From assembly GCA_022885665.1 (NCBI GenBank), contig JAGQDJ010000108.1, positions 62,001 through 126,000 of the forward strand: a stretch of 64,000 nt of DNA, read 5' to 3'. A program made the translations under genes and the position numbers. The notes below the pieces were generated by a model, which was not told the DNA's origin, ran no database searches, and saw only the letters and a list, made by a program, of their open reading frames with translations. This stretch comes from Triops longicaudatus (taxonomy: Eukaryota > Arthropoda > Branchiopoda > Notostraca > Triopsidae). This document shows positions 11,717-24,166 of this stretch, in pieces; the first letter of the stretch is position 1; every line of letters starts with the position of its first letter.

Positions 11717-14700
11717 TCAGTTACGGATAAGCCTTCAGGAGCAACAAGCATGCGTCAAACTATCTATTTTTTTTTCTTACCATTCTCGAATCCATGATGG
11801 CTTTCGCTACAAACTTGCCTAAAAACCTGAACTTCGACCGAACTCGCGTGAGCTGAGCCACTTTCAAGTTTCGTGGCAAAGGCGCAGGAAATAATCCAGC
11901 ACTATGGTGGACATAATCATGGACTGCAGTCCCACGCCACAAATCCAAATCTGCTCGTTGAAGCTCTCGAGACACTAGAGCATAGAATTCTAATGTGGGC
12001 CCTAACCCGGTTCCCACTTCGTTTTCGTACTGGATTTCCAGCAAGGCTCGTGAACTGCCTAAATCCTGCAACACTTGCTCGGCTTGTTTGAGAATATCCT
12101 CACGCGAAACGGTTCGTTTGCGTCGGTCTAACCTTGGAGTTACTCGTTCCTTTACACGAGAAAATTCATTGAGTTAGTAACGAATCAATCCAGAACCAAT
12201 GTACAATTAAAAAATAAAAAATAATTCGAAAACAGCAGTCACTGCATTAAGATTATCATAAAATACTATAAAGAGACAAAATCCAACAAGCGAAGAATAA
12301 TTTATACGTGCGTACTTGACTATCGCCGTGACTTAGTTCAGGGACAGAATCCACCAATCGCTGCAAAGCTCGATCTCTATCAAACGACGTGGCATAAAAG
12401 AGAAGTTGCCTCGTGTCCAAAGGGAATAAAAACGGACTAAAGAACAGAGAAGTTAGTACCCTTTTCCGTTTTCGCAGTAATACCTCAGAAAATATTATTT
12501 TACCAAGCGAGAGTGATTTGCTGGAGCCACGCGGGCAAATTGCCTGTCATAATTACTAAAGGATCCTGCAACTGTCGATTAGCTTTGGCTGTTAGCTTGG
12601 CGTTGATAAATTCCTGAAAAAATAAAAAAAAATCGATGTTCAGCAAGAGTATAGTGAGCAGAAAGAAAATGTTGTTTACAAACCTGAGGTGGGAGAAAAT
12701 CTTGATAGGGCAAGGCTACGTAAAGCGAGCTCCAGTGACGGTTCAGTGCATGCAAGATGCGCAGCAAGTTGAGTAAAGACAAAGACGGATCTTCGACCGT
12801 CACAGATTCTGGTAATGTTCTGCTCCAAAACGTCACAAGGGGGGAAACGGCTTCTGGTGCCAGTCCCTCGTTCCACAACTCATCCCCTTTCTTCTTACTG
12901 CTTGGTTTTGCTCCACCCTTGCCCTTTCTACTGCTACTGGCCGCTAGGGAGGAGCCCATGGCTCCTCCGATGCCACCGGAACAACTCAGAACGCCACCTG
13001 CGCTAGTGGAGGCGTTGCTAGCTCCGTATTCAGGTACTGGTCGATAGTAAATGTTGTGGGTATGGACCCAAATGGACGCACTACCCACAGGTGCTTCGTT
13101 ATCTGTGTCCGTCTCGGATTGTTCGAAGTGTGGGCCCATTCCAAATTGCCGCACAGCTTCGTAGACAGTCATATTGTAAGGTATCACGTGTTCGTTTATG
13201 AGAAACTGAAGTTTATGCCGCATCGTGCCTTGGTTCATCATAACAGCCGCCTTTAGAAAATAAAAATACATATAAGGTCAGTATTCGCTGTGTTGCTACA
13301 GACAGGATCACTTACTAAACTATCGTCTATATCTTCTTCGCTGTTATCGTCATCGGAGTCGCCAGCATCTTTATCACGAAGGCGTCCGTAGCCACGGATA
13401 ACAAGATACTTTTCAATGGCTTGGACCAACGCTAGCGGATCAATCTTCACAGCTCCACCTTTCCATTGTTTCAACGTTGTGCAACTTGGATGTCTCTGCA
13501 AATTACACTGGAGACAAAACGAACAGGAAAACAATTAATATGATCAAAACTCGTGCAATTTTATTGTTGCTCACTTTCAGCTGGTGGGTGTAGAAAAACT
13601 TGAGGGCAGACACCCCTGAACGCATAGCTCCACCTCCAGGGGCACTTCCGGGCAAGTCATGAACACGGACTGGAAATTGTTCCAACTGGTTCACGCAGGC
13701 ATTCAGCTTAGCCACTAACGGCTGGAGAGGCAATGGTGAGGTCACTCTCGGTGACTCCAAACTTAGCGGGTCCAACTGAAAATAGCAGAAATTTTTTAGA
13801 CGTAAATAACAATAATAATAGAAAAATCTAGAGAAGTTAAAAATAACATAGTACAGTATTCTTATTTAAAATTAACCCATGTATGGTCAGGGGCGTTCAA
13901 AAGAGCTTGGAGTGGTGCACAACTGCCCAACTGCCATAGCATTAGTTGTTTTGAAGTTTGTGGGTCGGTTTTTTAAGAGCACTACACAAACAGATTTTAA
14001 AATGTTCATACCGGACATCCGAGGTACACGTGCAAAAATGTTCTGTTACGCTGCTCACGGTCTGCGGGGGAGGAACCTTCGGACGCTAAATAAGCGGTAA
14101 GGGACGGAACTAGTCCGCTGTGAATGACTTCAAAGGAAGATATGTCCGTGTGTAAAACAATCTCACGTATCTCTTCAAGAACTTCCATTCCCGGCTACAG
14201 GAGAAAAAGTTTATCTAGTGATTACTATCCCAACGAAAGAAACTTTTTTCTTAATAAAGCTTACATTGGTCTGCAATTTCCGGACAGCAGCAGTCAATCG
14301 GTCTAAAACTGTGCCATCGGATAACGAATGGAGCACACCATCGGCGTCGGTGCCAGCACCGGACATCCGTCTGCTCTCGTTGGGGAAATACGTGGCCAAA
14401 AACGCGGCAGCTTGTTCCCTGATCCACGTTTTGACCTTTTCTCGATTCCCAGCCAAATGAGGATTACTGAGCATCTTAGGCAACGGACAGCTTTCGCTCT
14501 GAAAGACAAACAAATTAAAGAATTTATTAAAAATTGTTTTCCCTTTGTGTATGGTATCCGTTAAAATATTTCGGTTCAGAAAACTGCGAGCACCTTATAA
14601 ACGCGATCCGGTAAAGCCGCAGAAGGGGGCGTGGAAGGTGCAGTATGAGATCGGCCCCAGCGAGCAGGATTTAAAGAAGCCAAGAAGCTAGAAGTTTTAC

Positions 14701-17700
14701 TGCCATTAAGCCCTCCCACTGATCCGCTCAAAGAATGCTTGACTTTCACTCCATCTTTTTCCTTCTCTTTCCCATTATCTAGCGATGGCGAAACTATAAT
14801 TTGAAGGAAAACTCATTAGTAATGCAAAAATTGACCAGTAAAAATTAATCAATAAAAATAAGCTTCACAGAGTTAAAAGGTTAGTTACTTTTGCCAGGTT
14901 CTGGTTGTCCTTCCGGTCGTGTTTTCCGTCCGCTGCTCCCACAGTTTTTCTTGCCACCCCTTTTGCGCTTCAAAACGTCACCAAACCTACTAAAAACGAT
15001 AATATAGCTTAAGAGAAGACTGGACACAATAATCGTTAACATACGATTGTGAATTGGGTGCTGCGGCAGCTTGAGAGGACTGATCTTCCATTTCCTCTGC
15101 GTTTTCCATTCCAGAATCCGAGTTGAGCATCACGGCTGACATGTGACCGTTCAGCGCTGCTGCCATCGACACATGGGAGGGTCCAGGACCGTCCTGGGCT
15201 ATAGCGGATGCCGAAGCAACCGATGAGGCCGTTGCTGAACTCAAATGGCCGCTGCTTGCTGTACTGGTGCCTAGTACAGTGTTAGGATCCGCTAGGCGCT
15301 GTACTTGGTAGACTACGCCTATGTGCAGCAAGAAATGTCATTTTACTTGAGCTCTTTATACATCTCGTGCTACACAAAATGTTCTACGCACGTTAAATGT
15401 GTTGCACAAGATGCATACCCCAAACCCCTAAGGATAGGAGGACATAACACAAAGAAATGATTAAACTTACCTTCACGACGAAATTGGACTCCGAACACTT
15501 CAGGCAACTTGCTCATCAAGATATGTGCCATTTGCAGCGCACCCACAACAATTTTCAAATCCTGGGACGACAACATGCCTGCTAGATGACTGCTCACTTG
15601 TTGGTTTTTGAGAACGTCCTGCAAGAGTTCAGGGGTGGCGTAGTGCAGCATTCGTAACACGGCCCTCAGACACTTATGGCGCACTGCTGGTCCTGCCGAG
15701 GAACTGTACACTTCGTAAAGGACCGAAAACAAAGAACGGATGAAATTGTTGGCCAAATCTGCGTCTTCACGTAAACATTCGATACGCGAGTCCGAATGAC
15801 CCAAGCCCATGGCTCCTCCCCCGTTGGCGCCACCCACCGAGCCTGTTGCTGGGCACACTCCACCCGTGTGGTTAACCTTGCGCTGGACAGGGCGGGTGGT
15901 ACCTGTCTCGTCATTGATTTGCTGCATGGAATGGAAATCCAACGTGTACGTACGGCCCATGGTCGACAAACTGATTTCATCTTCCCCTGATTGATGAGCA
16001 GCCTATTTGCAGGAAGAAGTTCCGATAAGAAACACTAGTTTACCAAATGATCGAAAAATAACAGCAGCGCGGAATAATGAGTAGGGACAAAATTTCTGCA
16101 AAAAATATTGCTACTATGCATTGTAGGATTGAAAATATATTCCAAAAATGTTTCAGCAATATTGCGGGAAATTTCTAGCCCTTACGATACTAAAACTCAG
16201 CACATGCACTTGAATGCATACAACACACAACCTTGTTGAATCTTATTTTAAAAAAAATACAAAAAATACCTCAACGATACGGGAATCGATAGCGGAGTAT
16301 GGATGCCAAAGCCCTCTGTCATCTCGCCATTGCCACAGAACGCCATCCAAATGAGCTACGGAAGGTTTGAGCAACAAGGCGTCCACACCAAACAATCCTT
16401 CGGTGGGAAGGCGTGGCATAAGCTCTCCAATTAAGGATGTAATTTCATACAACTCTTGTGGACTTCGTGAGACCAATTCCACCTGCAACGGAAAATAAAA
16501 TTCCATGCTCCAATTTTTCTCCAATACAAAACAAGGTATCTTACCGAATCAGCAGTCGCTCCTTCCCCGCTTGGTCCAGTCAACAAGTAACACAAAGTAT
16601 GGGAAATGTTCTGCTTTAAGAGCTTCACGGCCAGTTCGGGACAATGCGCGCACATGATAGACATCATTCGAACCACCATGATGAACGTCCCAGTGCTCAT
16701 AATAGGAGGACTCACGACAAGCTAACCAAAATGTCACTGTATACAAAGAAATTTATGTACAACGAACTTACGAGTTGCTGTAAGTTGGCCAAGAGCTCTG
16801 TACTGGCTATCTCTTGTAACCGACGAACATCACTCTGGAAACCGTCAACCAAACGGCTGAACGCTAGGCAAACGCTCTCCACACTTTTTTTATCCTTTAA
16901 AACAAGCAGTAAAATAACTATTATCATAACATAACTAAAAATATCTACAAAACAAGTTCCAAAGAATTCAAATCTAGCCAATTCAAGTCTTGTAACTTTA
17001 AGGGATTCGGACATCGCTACGCTGTATGTTTTGCTCATAAAAAATAAGACCTAATACTGTATAATCCTGGAACAGAGTCTACATTACTCACTCAACATGA
17101 GTGGACTGTCAATTCAAGCTGGGCTGCATTAAGCTACCCCTTTCCTTTAACATTGTTGTAATTTTCTACCAAAGAAATATATCCTACATTAGTGCAAGCC
17201 TACAGTTAAAGTGTCTACTGGCAATTAATGCAATGGCAGCTTCTTTAGACTATTAGAACATCTTTAAATAACGCTAAGAAACTGAAACGCAGAAAACAAA
17301 ATATACAATACATAAAGATTGAGAAATACCAAGAAAAGCATACAAAATAAGGTATCCGAAAGGCATAAAAGTAGACTTTTCAAAATGACTGACAATACAG
17401 CACCCACCAACAGACGGAGAAACTTTCAAGGGCAACAAAACGGCAAAACAAATAAATGAGGACCCGCAAAAACCAATTAATTAAAAAAAAACTTACATGT
17501 TGGGTTAAACGACTTGCTAAAAGTCCCAATGATTCTTCGACATAATGAAACTCATCGGCATGTAAATTCTGGCAACAATTGGCCGTAATAGACAAGGCAG
17601 CTCGCTGCGCATTTACGCTGAAAAAATCCAAATACATCAAGCACGCGGCTACACCTCTCTGTCAAAATAAAACGCGTTAGTTCTCTTCCGGACAAAACTG

Positions 17701-20286
17701 ACACTACTGTAGCTTACAGCTTGTAAAATAGATTTGGAGTGACGCCTCGAGAGCATTTCTAAGGCAGTCAAGCTCTGCTCGGCCACATCCATGCACTGGA
17801 TTACTTGCAACTTCTCCAGAAAGGCAGGAATGGCGTCCACAACTACCGCGGAGGATCTCGGCAAGGCCTCCATCATGTAAGTCAATGCTCGGCACGCATG
17901 GTTCATCTGTAGCATGTCCAACCAAGATCATTTAGTAGGCTGTTTGTACGTTTGTTAAGGAATGATAAATATAACTTACGATATCAAAATTGTGCTCCAT
18001 ATGTAAGAGTGTAATCAAAGCCGGCACCACTTGCTTCACCGGAAATCCAGCCAAGGTATCTTCGTTGCCCATTACTAACAACTGGCACATTTCAATAACT
18101 GCTTGTAGCTGTTGTCCTTCGTCCCCAGTGCACTGCAATCCCGCTAATAGCTGATGCGCCTTCGAGGCTAGAAAAGTATTATTGCAACAATCGTTTCAAA
18201 CACAAATGACTACAAATCTGCCGATTGAACAGTTAAAACCGAAAGACGAAAATCTTACTCGTCGAGGAACCCATTGAACGGTGTAAGAAGTGCTGCATTC
18301 TAGGCCCTAAAGCTCCGAACAAATGGGGCGGTAATCCACGGGCTTCCAATAACGCTTGGAGTCTCCCCATCTCGTTGTCGTCACTTTCACTGTCTCCCGA
18401 CATGCCTAATGCGTTACTGGCCGCTCCTCCACCCAACAAAACGCTTCCCGTTGCAGCACCACCACCACCACCTTCACTACTTCCGCCAAAAGCTTCCGAC
18501 ACAAGTCCGACTGCTGCAGCGCCTCCACTTGCCGCTGCTCCAGTCTGGTTATTTCCTGAGGCGGAGTTGACGCTAGGCCCTGGATTGGCACTAGAGGCGT
18601 GGCTAGGGCCTGGGACCGCTTCCTGACCAGACATACCCCTCTGGTCACTGGGCAGCGACGCGAACCCCGCCCTCGAAGCACGCCTGCTACAATTTCCATA
18701 CAAAAACGAATTATTGTCTTACATCTCATTGCAAGTTAAGCCAAACAGCAGGGCACCAAGCCTCCAGTACATATAACTAGGTAACCAACCCTTGGCATGT
18801 CATACGATATTGATTTCTTCCGTTAATGCACACTCTTTTCAGTATAAGAAATTCCTTTTCTCTCCCATTTTTGCTAGTTCAACAAAAATTATGATTATAA
18901 CTATTTTTATTAAGACAAAAGATCGTGATAACATGCGATTTTCTCTGTTCAATGACTTTAACCATATAATTTCGGTAAAATATAAATAACTACCAAGTGA
19001 TAAAAGTATTATCCTACTAAATTTCTGTAACAAAACGCGAAATAAATACCTCCTACTCGCGCAGGACCCCGTGGTGCCGGGCTTAGTGCGGGAGGAAATG
19101 CGAGGGGGCGGTATTAAGCTTTTGGCACTGCTGCTATTGCTGCTCTGACTGCTAACTGGCTTCAGATTACTCTTGGTCTTCCCCGGATTATTCGTTGTTG
19201 TTTCCTTGTTCGTAGGAATCGGCTCAGAATCTAAATTCAAAAATGGAAGTTTCGTCAGAACATCACGCCACGTAGTAACAAACCAACTTCTCAGAACTTA
19301 CCCGTGCTTGAATCTGAACCAGGTTCTTCTTTGACCTTGACAGGACTCACAATCGTGCTGGATAATTCGGGACTTTTTTGGCTGCTGCGCCGTGTAGGGC
19401 GATTATGCACGTTACTCTCTATAAAAACGAAAACAAGTAAAACAAAACTTTTCAGTTATGACACAAAGTGTCTGGTTTGGAGGAAGATATAGTTCGCTTA
19501 TACGGCTTCTGCTTCCTTTTTTTTAAATTACTATTATTTTTTTATCTTTCGGATTTAAATTCTACCTGGATTAAGAATAGAAAACCTCTTCTTGGGGTGT
19601 CGAATGGATGGTTCTTCAGTTTCTTCTTCGTTAACTCGATGTTTCCCACGATAACTTCTACGTAATGTGGGGGATTCTGAATTAGAGGCTGGTCCTGTTG
19701 CTCCTACGGCTGATTGTTCTGTCTTGGGCGGGCGCAAGAAGGAGGAAGGACCACGCCGAGGACTGTCAGCATAGCGACCACGCTTACGCTCAGGTGAGTT
19801 AGCTGACTCCGAGAGAGTGGAGCTTCGCCCGGAAGAAGGCGGTGGCGGTGAGCTGGGAACGGCGTAGGCGGTTTTGCTTAAGGGCCTACCCGGTACGCGT
19901 CGTAACCTAGAAGAAACGGGGCCCTCTCCCGATCCGTTCTTGCTTTCCGCCGGATTGGCGGGAGGAGCGCTGGGTGCAAGGGGAGTGACAATCCACGCTT
20001 TGCCTTTCTGACTTGCTCTTGGCGGATTCAGAGTACTGGACACGGCAGTCCCAGCTTCTGAAGCTATTCCGGCTGCCCTCTCGCTGGACCGGGCTCCGGA
20101 TCTATTCCCCGCACACATACACAAAAAAAGACAAGAAAATCGGGTTAACTTAACCGTGAATACACATCTTGGCACACGAGATAAGATAAAGGAGTAAGAA
20201 ATTTACCGATTTGTTGCTGAGGTTCCGGCTTTTGCTGCTGGCTTTGAAGCGGAGCCCCCTGGCACACGACTAGATGAAGAGGCCAT
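10725..20286 (-). CDS. TRIP12: HECT-type E3 ubiquitin ligase, TRIP12 family
   Basis: Twenty-five exons join without phase conflict into about 2,111 residues; human TRIP12 has roughly 2,000. Exons in transcript order: 20207-20286, 19566-20101, 19302-19418, 19050-19230, 18259-18683 (or 18686), 17980-18167, 17718-17906, 17497-17658, 16772-16894, 16545-16721, 16270-16482, 15471-16002, 15045-15318, 14889-14986, 14594-14793, 14265-14498, 14012-14194, 13575-13775, 13316-13507, 12684-13250, 12504-12613, 12316-12436, 11781-12149, 11003-11669, 10725-10921. The N-terminus is Ser/Pro/basic and probably disordered. Armadillo-like repeats follow (GNEDTLAGFPVKQVVPALI). A WWE domain includes WQWRDDRGLWHPYSAIDSR. 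The HECT domain spans roughly the last 500 residues, with the catalytic cysteine in PSVMTCVNYLKLPDY near residue 2078. TRIP12 is a nuclear ligase acting in ubiquitin-fusion degradation and chromatin and DNA-damage control. The identification is very secure. Confidence 0.97.
11682..11712 (-). repeat. 31-nt T homopolymer serving as polypyrimidine tract
   Basis: On the transcribed strand this T run ends 12 nt before the acceptor of the TRIP12 exon at 11669. It looks like an over-extended polypyrimidine tract, likely to vary in length between individuals. Confidence 0.8.
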
Positions 20287-21789
20287 AGACGCAGCACTCG
20301 CTTCCAGGCATGCCAATCAGAAAAGAGGGGAAATCACAGGAACTTAACCTATGTCAGGACGCAAGATAAACGCACTGTTTACAAATGAATTCTGCAACGT
20401 ATGGCATTAGCGAAAGGAGAGAAAGGACGTATAATGACCAAAGAAGGAAAGCGAGAAGGAAAAGAAAGATGAAAGGATTAGCTAAGGCTGACGCCAATTT
20501 TAGAATTGTACGCAACCAACACGTGTTATATTAATTAAAAAGTGAAGGCCTTGAACTAGGTTTTCAGAATCTTCACATAAAACAGTAAATTAAATAATCC
20601 TGTCCTTTCATTTCCAATTTTCTTCTTGGATGAAAAGGGAGACGAACGCTTTTACGGATAGGGAAATCGATAACTTTCCATTTTTTGTGCGATTCTTTCC
20701 ATTATTAGACAACACTTACATTGACTACTAAAGACAAGAGGTACACAGACGGTCTAGAGTGTAAGTGGACTTTTTTAGAAAATAAGTGTAAGTTGTTTGT
20801 GTTCGAAAACGGTATTCGTCTTGTGGTTTTTCTCCAATGAAAGGGGAGAAAATGCCATTTGACGTGAAGTTCGGTGTAGGATCGAAAGACTTAGTTGTCA
20901 TGTCACAATAGGGTAGTAACCATGATTAGCATAATTATTCCCCCCTAACTCAAACTCTCCAACCAAGGTGGATGTAAAACAAAGGGATCCACAATTTTCT
21001 GCGACATGTACTACACTGACTCACGCACGTGAATGCAACCGAAAAAGGCAATCGGTGAGAATAACTTACAACATGTAACAAGTTTTACTTTTCGAAGATT
21101 TTTTTCTCCAACAAAAAAATCGAAGATTCTTATTTAACAACATATACACAAGGGAACCATGACCCCTTCGTTGCACCAAAACTTTACGTTTTCTCGACGC
21201 TTTTAAGGGTCATTTTCGAACAAAGAGACAGTTAACAATGAGAAAATACAAATCAAGAGTAAGTAGTATGCTTACACGTAGAATACTTGATAAACAAAAA
21301 GCAGAGATGAAGCCCAGCAAATAAAATTTAGCAACACTCGTGAACTTTGTCTGCAGTTCCAAGGACGAAACCCATGTAACAGCGTTGCCAGGCTAACTAA
21401 ATATTGCTTGTCTTTTCCAGAAAATTACCAGCAGTAGTTTCTTAGCTCGCAATTATTAATTTACCATTTTCAATTATTTATCTAATCTTTTGGAAGTTTA
21501 TACTAGCTTTATAAGAATGAAGGAAAAATTATTTTCTGACGGCGAACTTTTTTGGCCCAGTTACCATGGCAACTGATTATTTATACAACTGTTGACCGAC
21601 CGTTCTGTTGTTGCTTGCACAATATTCATATTCAAATAAGTATTTTTCATTGTGAACAATTCAGCAAGTTGTGTATTAGGGGTAACCTTACAATATTTCC
21701 ATGTAAAACTGTTTTTATTCAACTTATTTGTGTGACCAAATCCAAAGGTTAATTACGGCATCTGAAGCCACGGAGAAATCGACATAATA
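20287..21789. other. Divergent intergenic region between TRIP12 and SNIP1
   Basis: Both genes read away from this 1.5-kb stretch, so it must hold both promoters. No coding frame is supported. An AATCGATAAC word at 20665-20674 resembles the arthropod DRE motif. Confidence 0.6.
20665..20674. promoter_or_regulatory. DRE-like motif upstream of TRIP12
   Basis: AATCGATAAC contains ATCGATA, seven of eight bases of the DREF-binding consensus TATCGATA. It lies about 380 nt upstream of the TRIP12 start codon. Confidence 0.35.
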
Positions 21790-22998
21790 ATGCCCATGGC
21801 GATAGAAAAGGATAGGAAACGGCGGACTGACAAGTCCAGTGCAGACACTTCAGACTCAGAAAAGGATATGCGTTCCAAAAAGTCTAGGTCGTTTACCAGA
21901 CATGAAGAAAAGTATGAGAAGTACGAAACGCGTCATCGTCGAAGAGATGCGAAATCCCCCGACCGCGAAGACAAATACTCTCGAAGTCGGCAACGGGAGG
22001 AAAGGAGAAAAGACCACCACGAATCTCGGCAGCGTTCGCGTTCACGAGACCGAACAGATCGCACCTCCTCACGACGGACAGATAAACACTCTTCCCAAGA
22101 TCATGGCCGATCCCATGATCGTGACAGACGCGAGCGGGAAGACCGATCTCCACACCATAGACGTGATAAATCTCCCTCAGAACGCGATGGACGTCACAAA
22201 GACGATCACCACCGTGAAGAAGGAGCTAGAAACAAAGATTCCTCCAACTACGGCTTGCGACAAAACAGCAAACGAGCCGAAGAAGACAAGACGCGCGCAA
22301 TTAAGCAACAACCCTTATCCGACACGGAGTCCGATCGTCAAAATCGCAATCGACGAGATCGGCACCGGGAAAGTAATCGGGCCAATATATTTCGGGACGA
22401 TGAAACGGCCGGCATGAGCTACGGCAAACCCAAAGAAGAACCCAAGGAGGATGAGGCAGACAAGCCTTTACCACCCAAAGTCAAACCTGATTTTGGGTTA
22501 TCCGGCAAACTCGCCGAAGAGACAAATGTTTGCAACGGTGTCGTGGTCAAGTATTCAGAGCCTCCGGAAGCACGGCGTCCTAAGCGTCGCTGGCGTTTCT
22601 ACGTGTTTAAGGGCGATGAGCCCTTGCCGACATTGTATCTCCATCGCCAAAGCGCTTTCCTAATTGGCCGTGACCGTAAAGTGGCCGATATGCCGATTGA
22701 TCATCCATCCTGTTCCAAACAACACGCTGTTTTACAATTTCGGCTCGTTAATTACGACAGGCCGGATGGCACGGTGGGTCGCACCGTGCGCCCGTACATT
22801 ATCGATCTCGGATCCTCAAACGGAACGTTTCTGAACAATCAAAAGGTTGAAGCAAAACGCTACGTGGAGCTGATGGAAAAAGATGTCCTCAAGTTCGGCT
22901 TCAGTTCACGAGAATACGTCTTACTACATGAAGATAGTAAAGATGAGGCCGCAATAGATGATTTGGGAGCTGAAGCGGGTACGGCCGACGATGATTAA
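21790..22998 (+). CDS. SNIP1: Smad nuclear-interacting protein 1 homologue (FHA domain)
   Basis: A single uninterrupted frame encodes 402 residues, making it the only recognisable intronless gene here. Residues 1 to about 200 are very rich in Arg, Ser, Asp and Lys with many RD, RS and ER pairs, as in splicing-associated proteins. An FHA domain lies at about residues 265-380. It is recognisable by FLIGRDRKVADMPIDHPSCS, SKQHAVLQFRL, IIDLGSSNGTFLNNQ and KDVLKFGFSSREYVLLHE, almost matching vertebrate SNIP1. The phosphothreonine-binding residues of an FHA fold (GR, S..H, NGT) are present. SNIP1 belongs to the RES/activated spliceosome and affects microRNA processing and NF-kB and TGF-beta signalling in vertebrates. 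The ATG at 21790 gives the usual short lead into the basic region. Confidence 0.95.
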   Translation: MPMAIEKDRKRRTDKSSADTSDSEKDMRSKKSRSFTRHEEKYEKYETRHRRRDAKSPDREDKYSRSRQREERRKDHHESRQRSRSRDRTDRTSSRRTDKHSSQDHGRSHDRDRREREDRSPHHRRDKSPSERDGRHKDDHHREEGARNKDSSNYGLRQNSKRAEEDKTRAIKQQPLSDTESDRQNRNRRDRHRESNRANIFRDDETAGMSYGKPKEEPKEDEADKPLPPKVKPDFGLSGKLAEETNVCNGVVVKYSEPPEARRPKRRWRFYVFKGDEPLPTLYLHRQSAFLIGRDRKVADMPIDHPSCSKQHAVLQFRLVNYDRPDGTVGRTVRPYIIDLGSSNGTFLNNQKVEAKRYVELMEKDVLKFGFSSREYVLLHEDSKDEAAIDDLGAEAGTADDD

Positions 22999-24166
22999 GT
23001 TTCCTTGTTTTCTTGTAATTTTCAGGGATTGGCTAAACTGCTTTCTTGTTCTCCTCGCCCTCATATTGTTCATTCTTTATTTTGACTTCTTTTTCAAGAA
23101 ACAATACACTGATCTAGTTTAACGTCTCGATTTACTTTTATCGTAAAAACGGTGAAAACCGTTTCGTTTCTCTTTTTGCCAGTGATGCTTAGCTTCCATA
23201 TTAATTGGATGGTCGCGATGCTGGGAGAAAAAGACCTCTTCCTTTCACTTTTCTTTTGTGTTTCAACGAACTTATACATATTATCCCAAAGCCGCCGAGC
23301 TTTTATGACACCGGCCTTCTTCGTCCCTTTCACCTTGATTAGGAAACCAAAAGAGCAAGCCAAGTATCCGGCGCCTCAAGGACTTGGAGAAGTGTTAAAA
23401 AGTCTAAAATATTCCCTGAAAACTACTTTGCCTCCGCGAAACCCTTTCTTCCCTTTATCAAAGATTCCGATTAGATCCTAGTGAGCTACGCCATCCGCGT
23501 ACTAGATGTGAGGAGATCCACCCAACTTTCTCCTGCACGTCTCATGGAAAGAGGAAAGGCAAAGGAAAAATAACCCCTTTTTCAACTTTGCCCTTCTTTC
23601 GCCAAATACCACAGGAAAGGAACGAGGGGAAGGAAGAGCTGCCCACGCAACCTTGGCAGCAAACGCTTTCACTTGTTAGATTCTTGTGTACGAACGAAGC
23701 TTTCTAAGCACATCATTCTTTATGGAAGCTGAATTTGGCAAACTTTGAGCCCCACTTTCCCCTAATCTCGTCATATGTATCTCGTTTAGCACGTTTATTG
23801 GTGCATGATGCTATGACAATTGGTTCCGCAGTTTCTTTCGTGGTACTTAACAAAGGTTGGTACGGTCTTTTCCCGCATCTAGAGCACCAGTTCTGGAGAT
23901 CTGCATGCGAAAACACGTATTTCTTTTACCTGTAGGTGTAACAGAATGTCGCCAAAGGGAGGGAGAAAGGAGGCAAACGAGAGAAGGCCGGTCAGCCCAG
24001 CGAGAAAAGAAGATCATAGCGCAAGAAAAGAGAATGTAAAACGTCCGGACCTCGAATGTCGATATATAAGGCAGCTATGGGCCACCGAGAAATGAATAGT
24101 CAGGGCCGAGCTTGCCAACTGGTCGTTCCTTAAGTTTCCCAGTGTACTTGTCTGTTGAGTGAAAAG
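22999..24166. other. Gap between SNIP1 and the CPAP1-like gene
   Basis: No gene can be supported. On the minus strand, 23119-23220 looks like a possible small terminal exon (33 basic residues ending SKSRR, behind a pyrimidine-rich acceptor). I could not find an in-frame partner, so it is not called. Confidence 0.5.
24063..24069 (+). promoter_or_regulatory. TATA box of the CPAP1-like gene
   Basis: TATATAA lies 98 nt upstream of the start codon, the right distance for a TATA promoter with a short 5' UTR. The housekeeping genes around it lack one. Confidence 0.65.

Noticed and set aside
18375..18626. Pro/Ala-rich plus-strand open frame
   Set aside because: It is the reverse complement of the Gly/Ala/Ser-rich TRIP12 exon 18259-18683 and has no independent support.
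23713..23916. Minus-strand open frame with a CSRCGK motif
   Set aside because: Only one Cys pair, no second half of a zinc finger, no start or splice context; likely chance.
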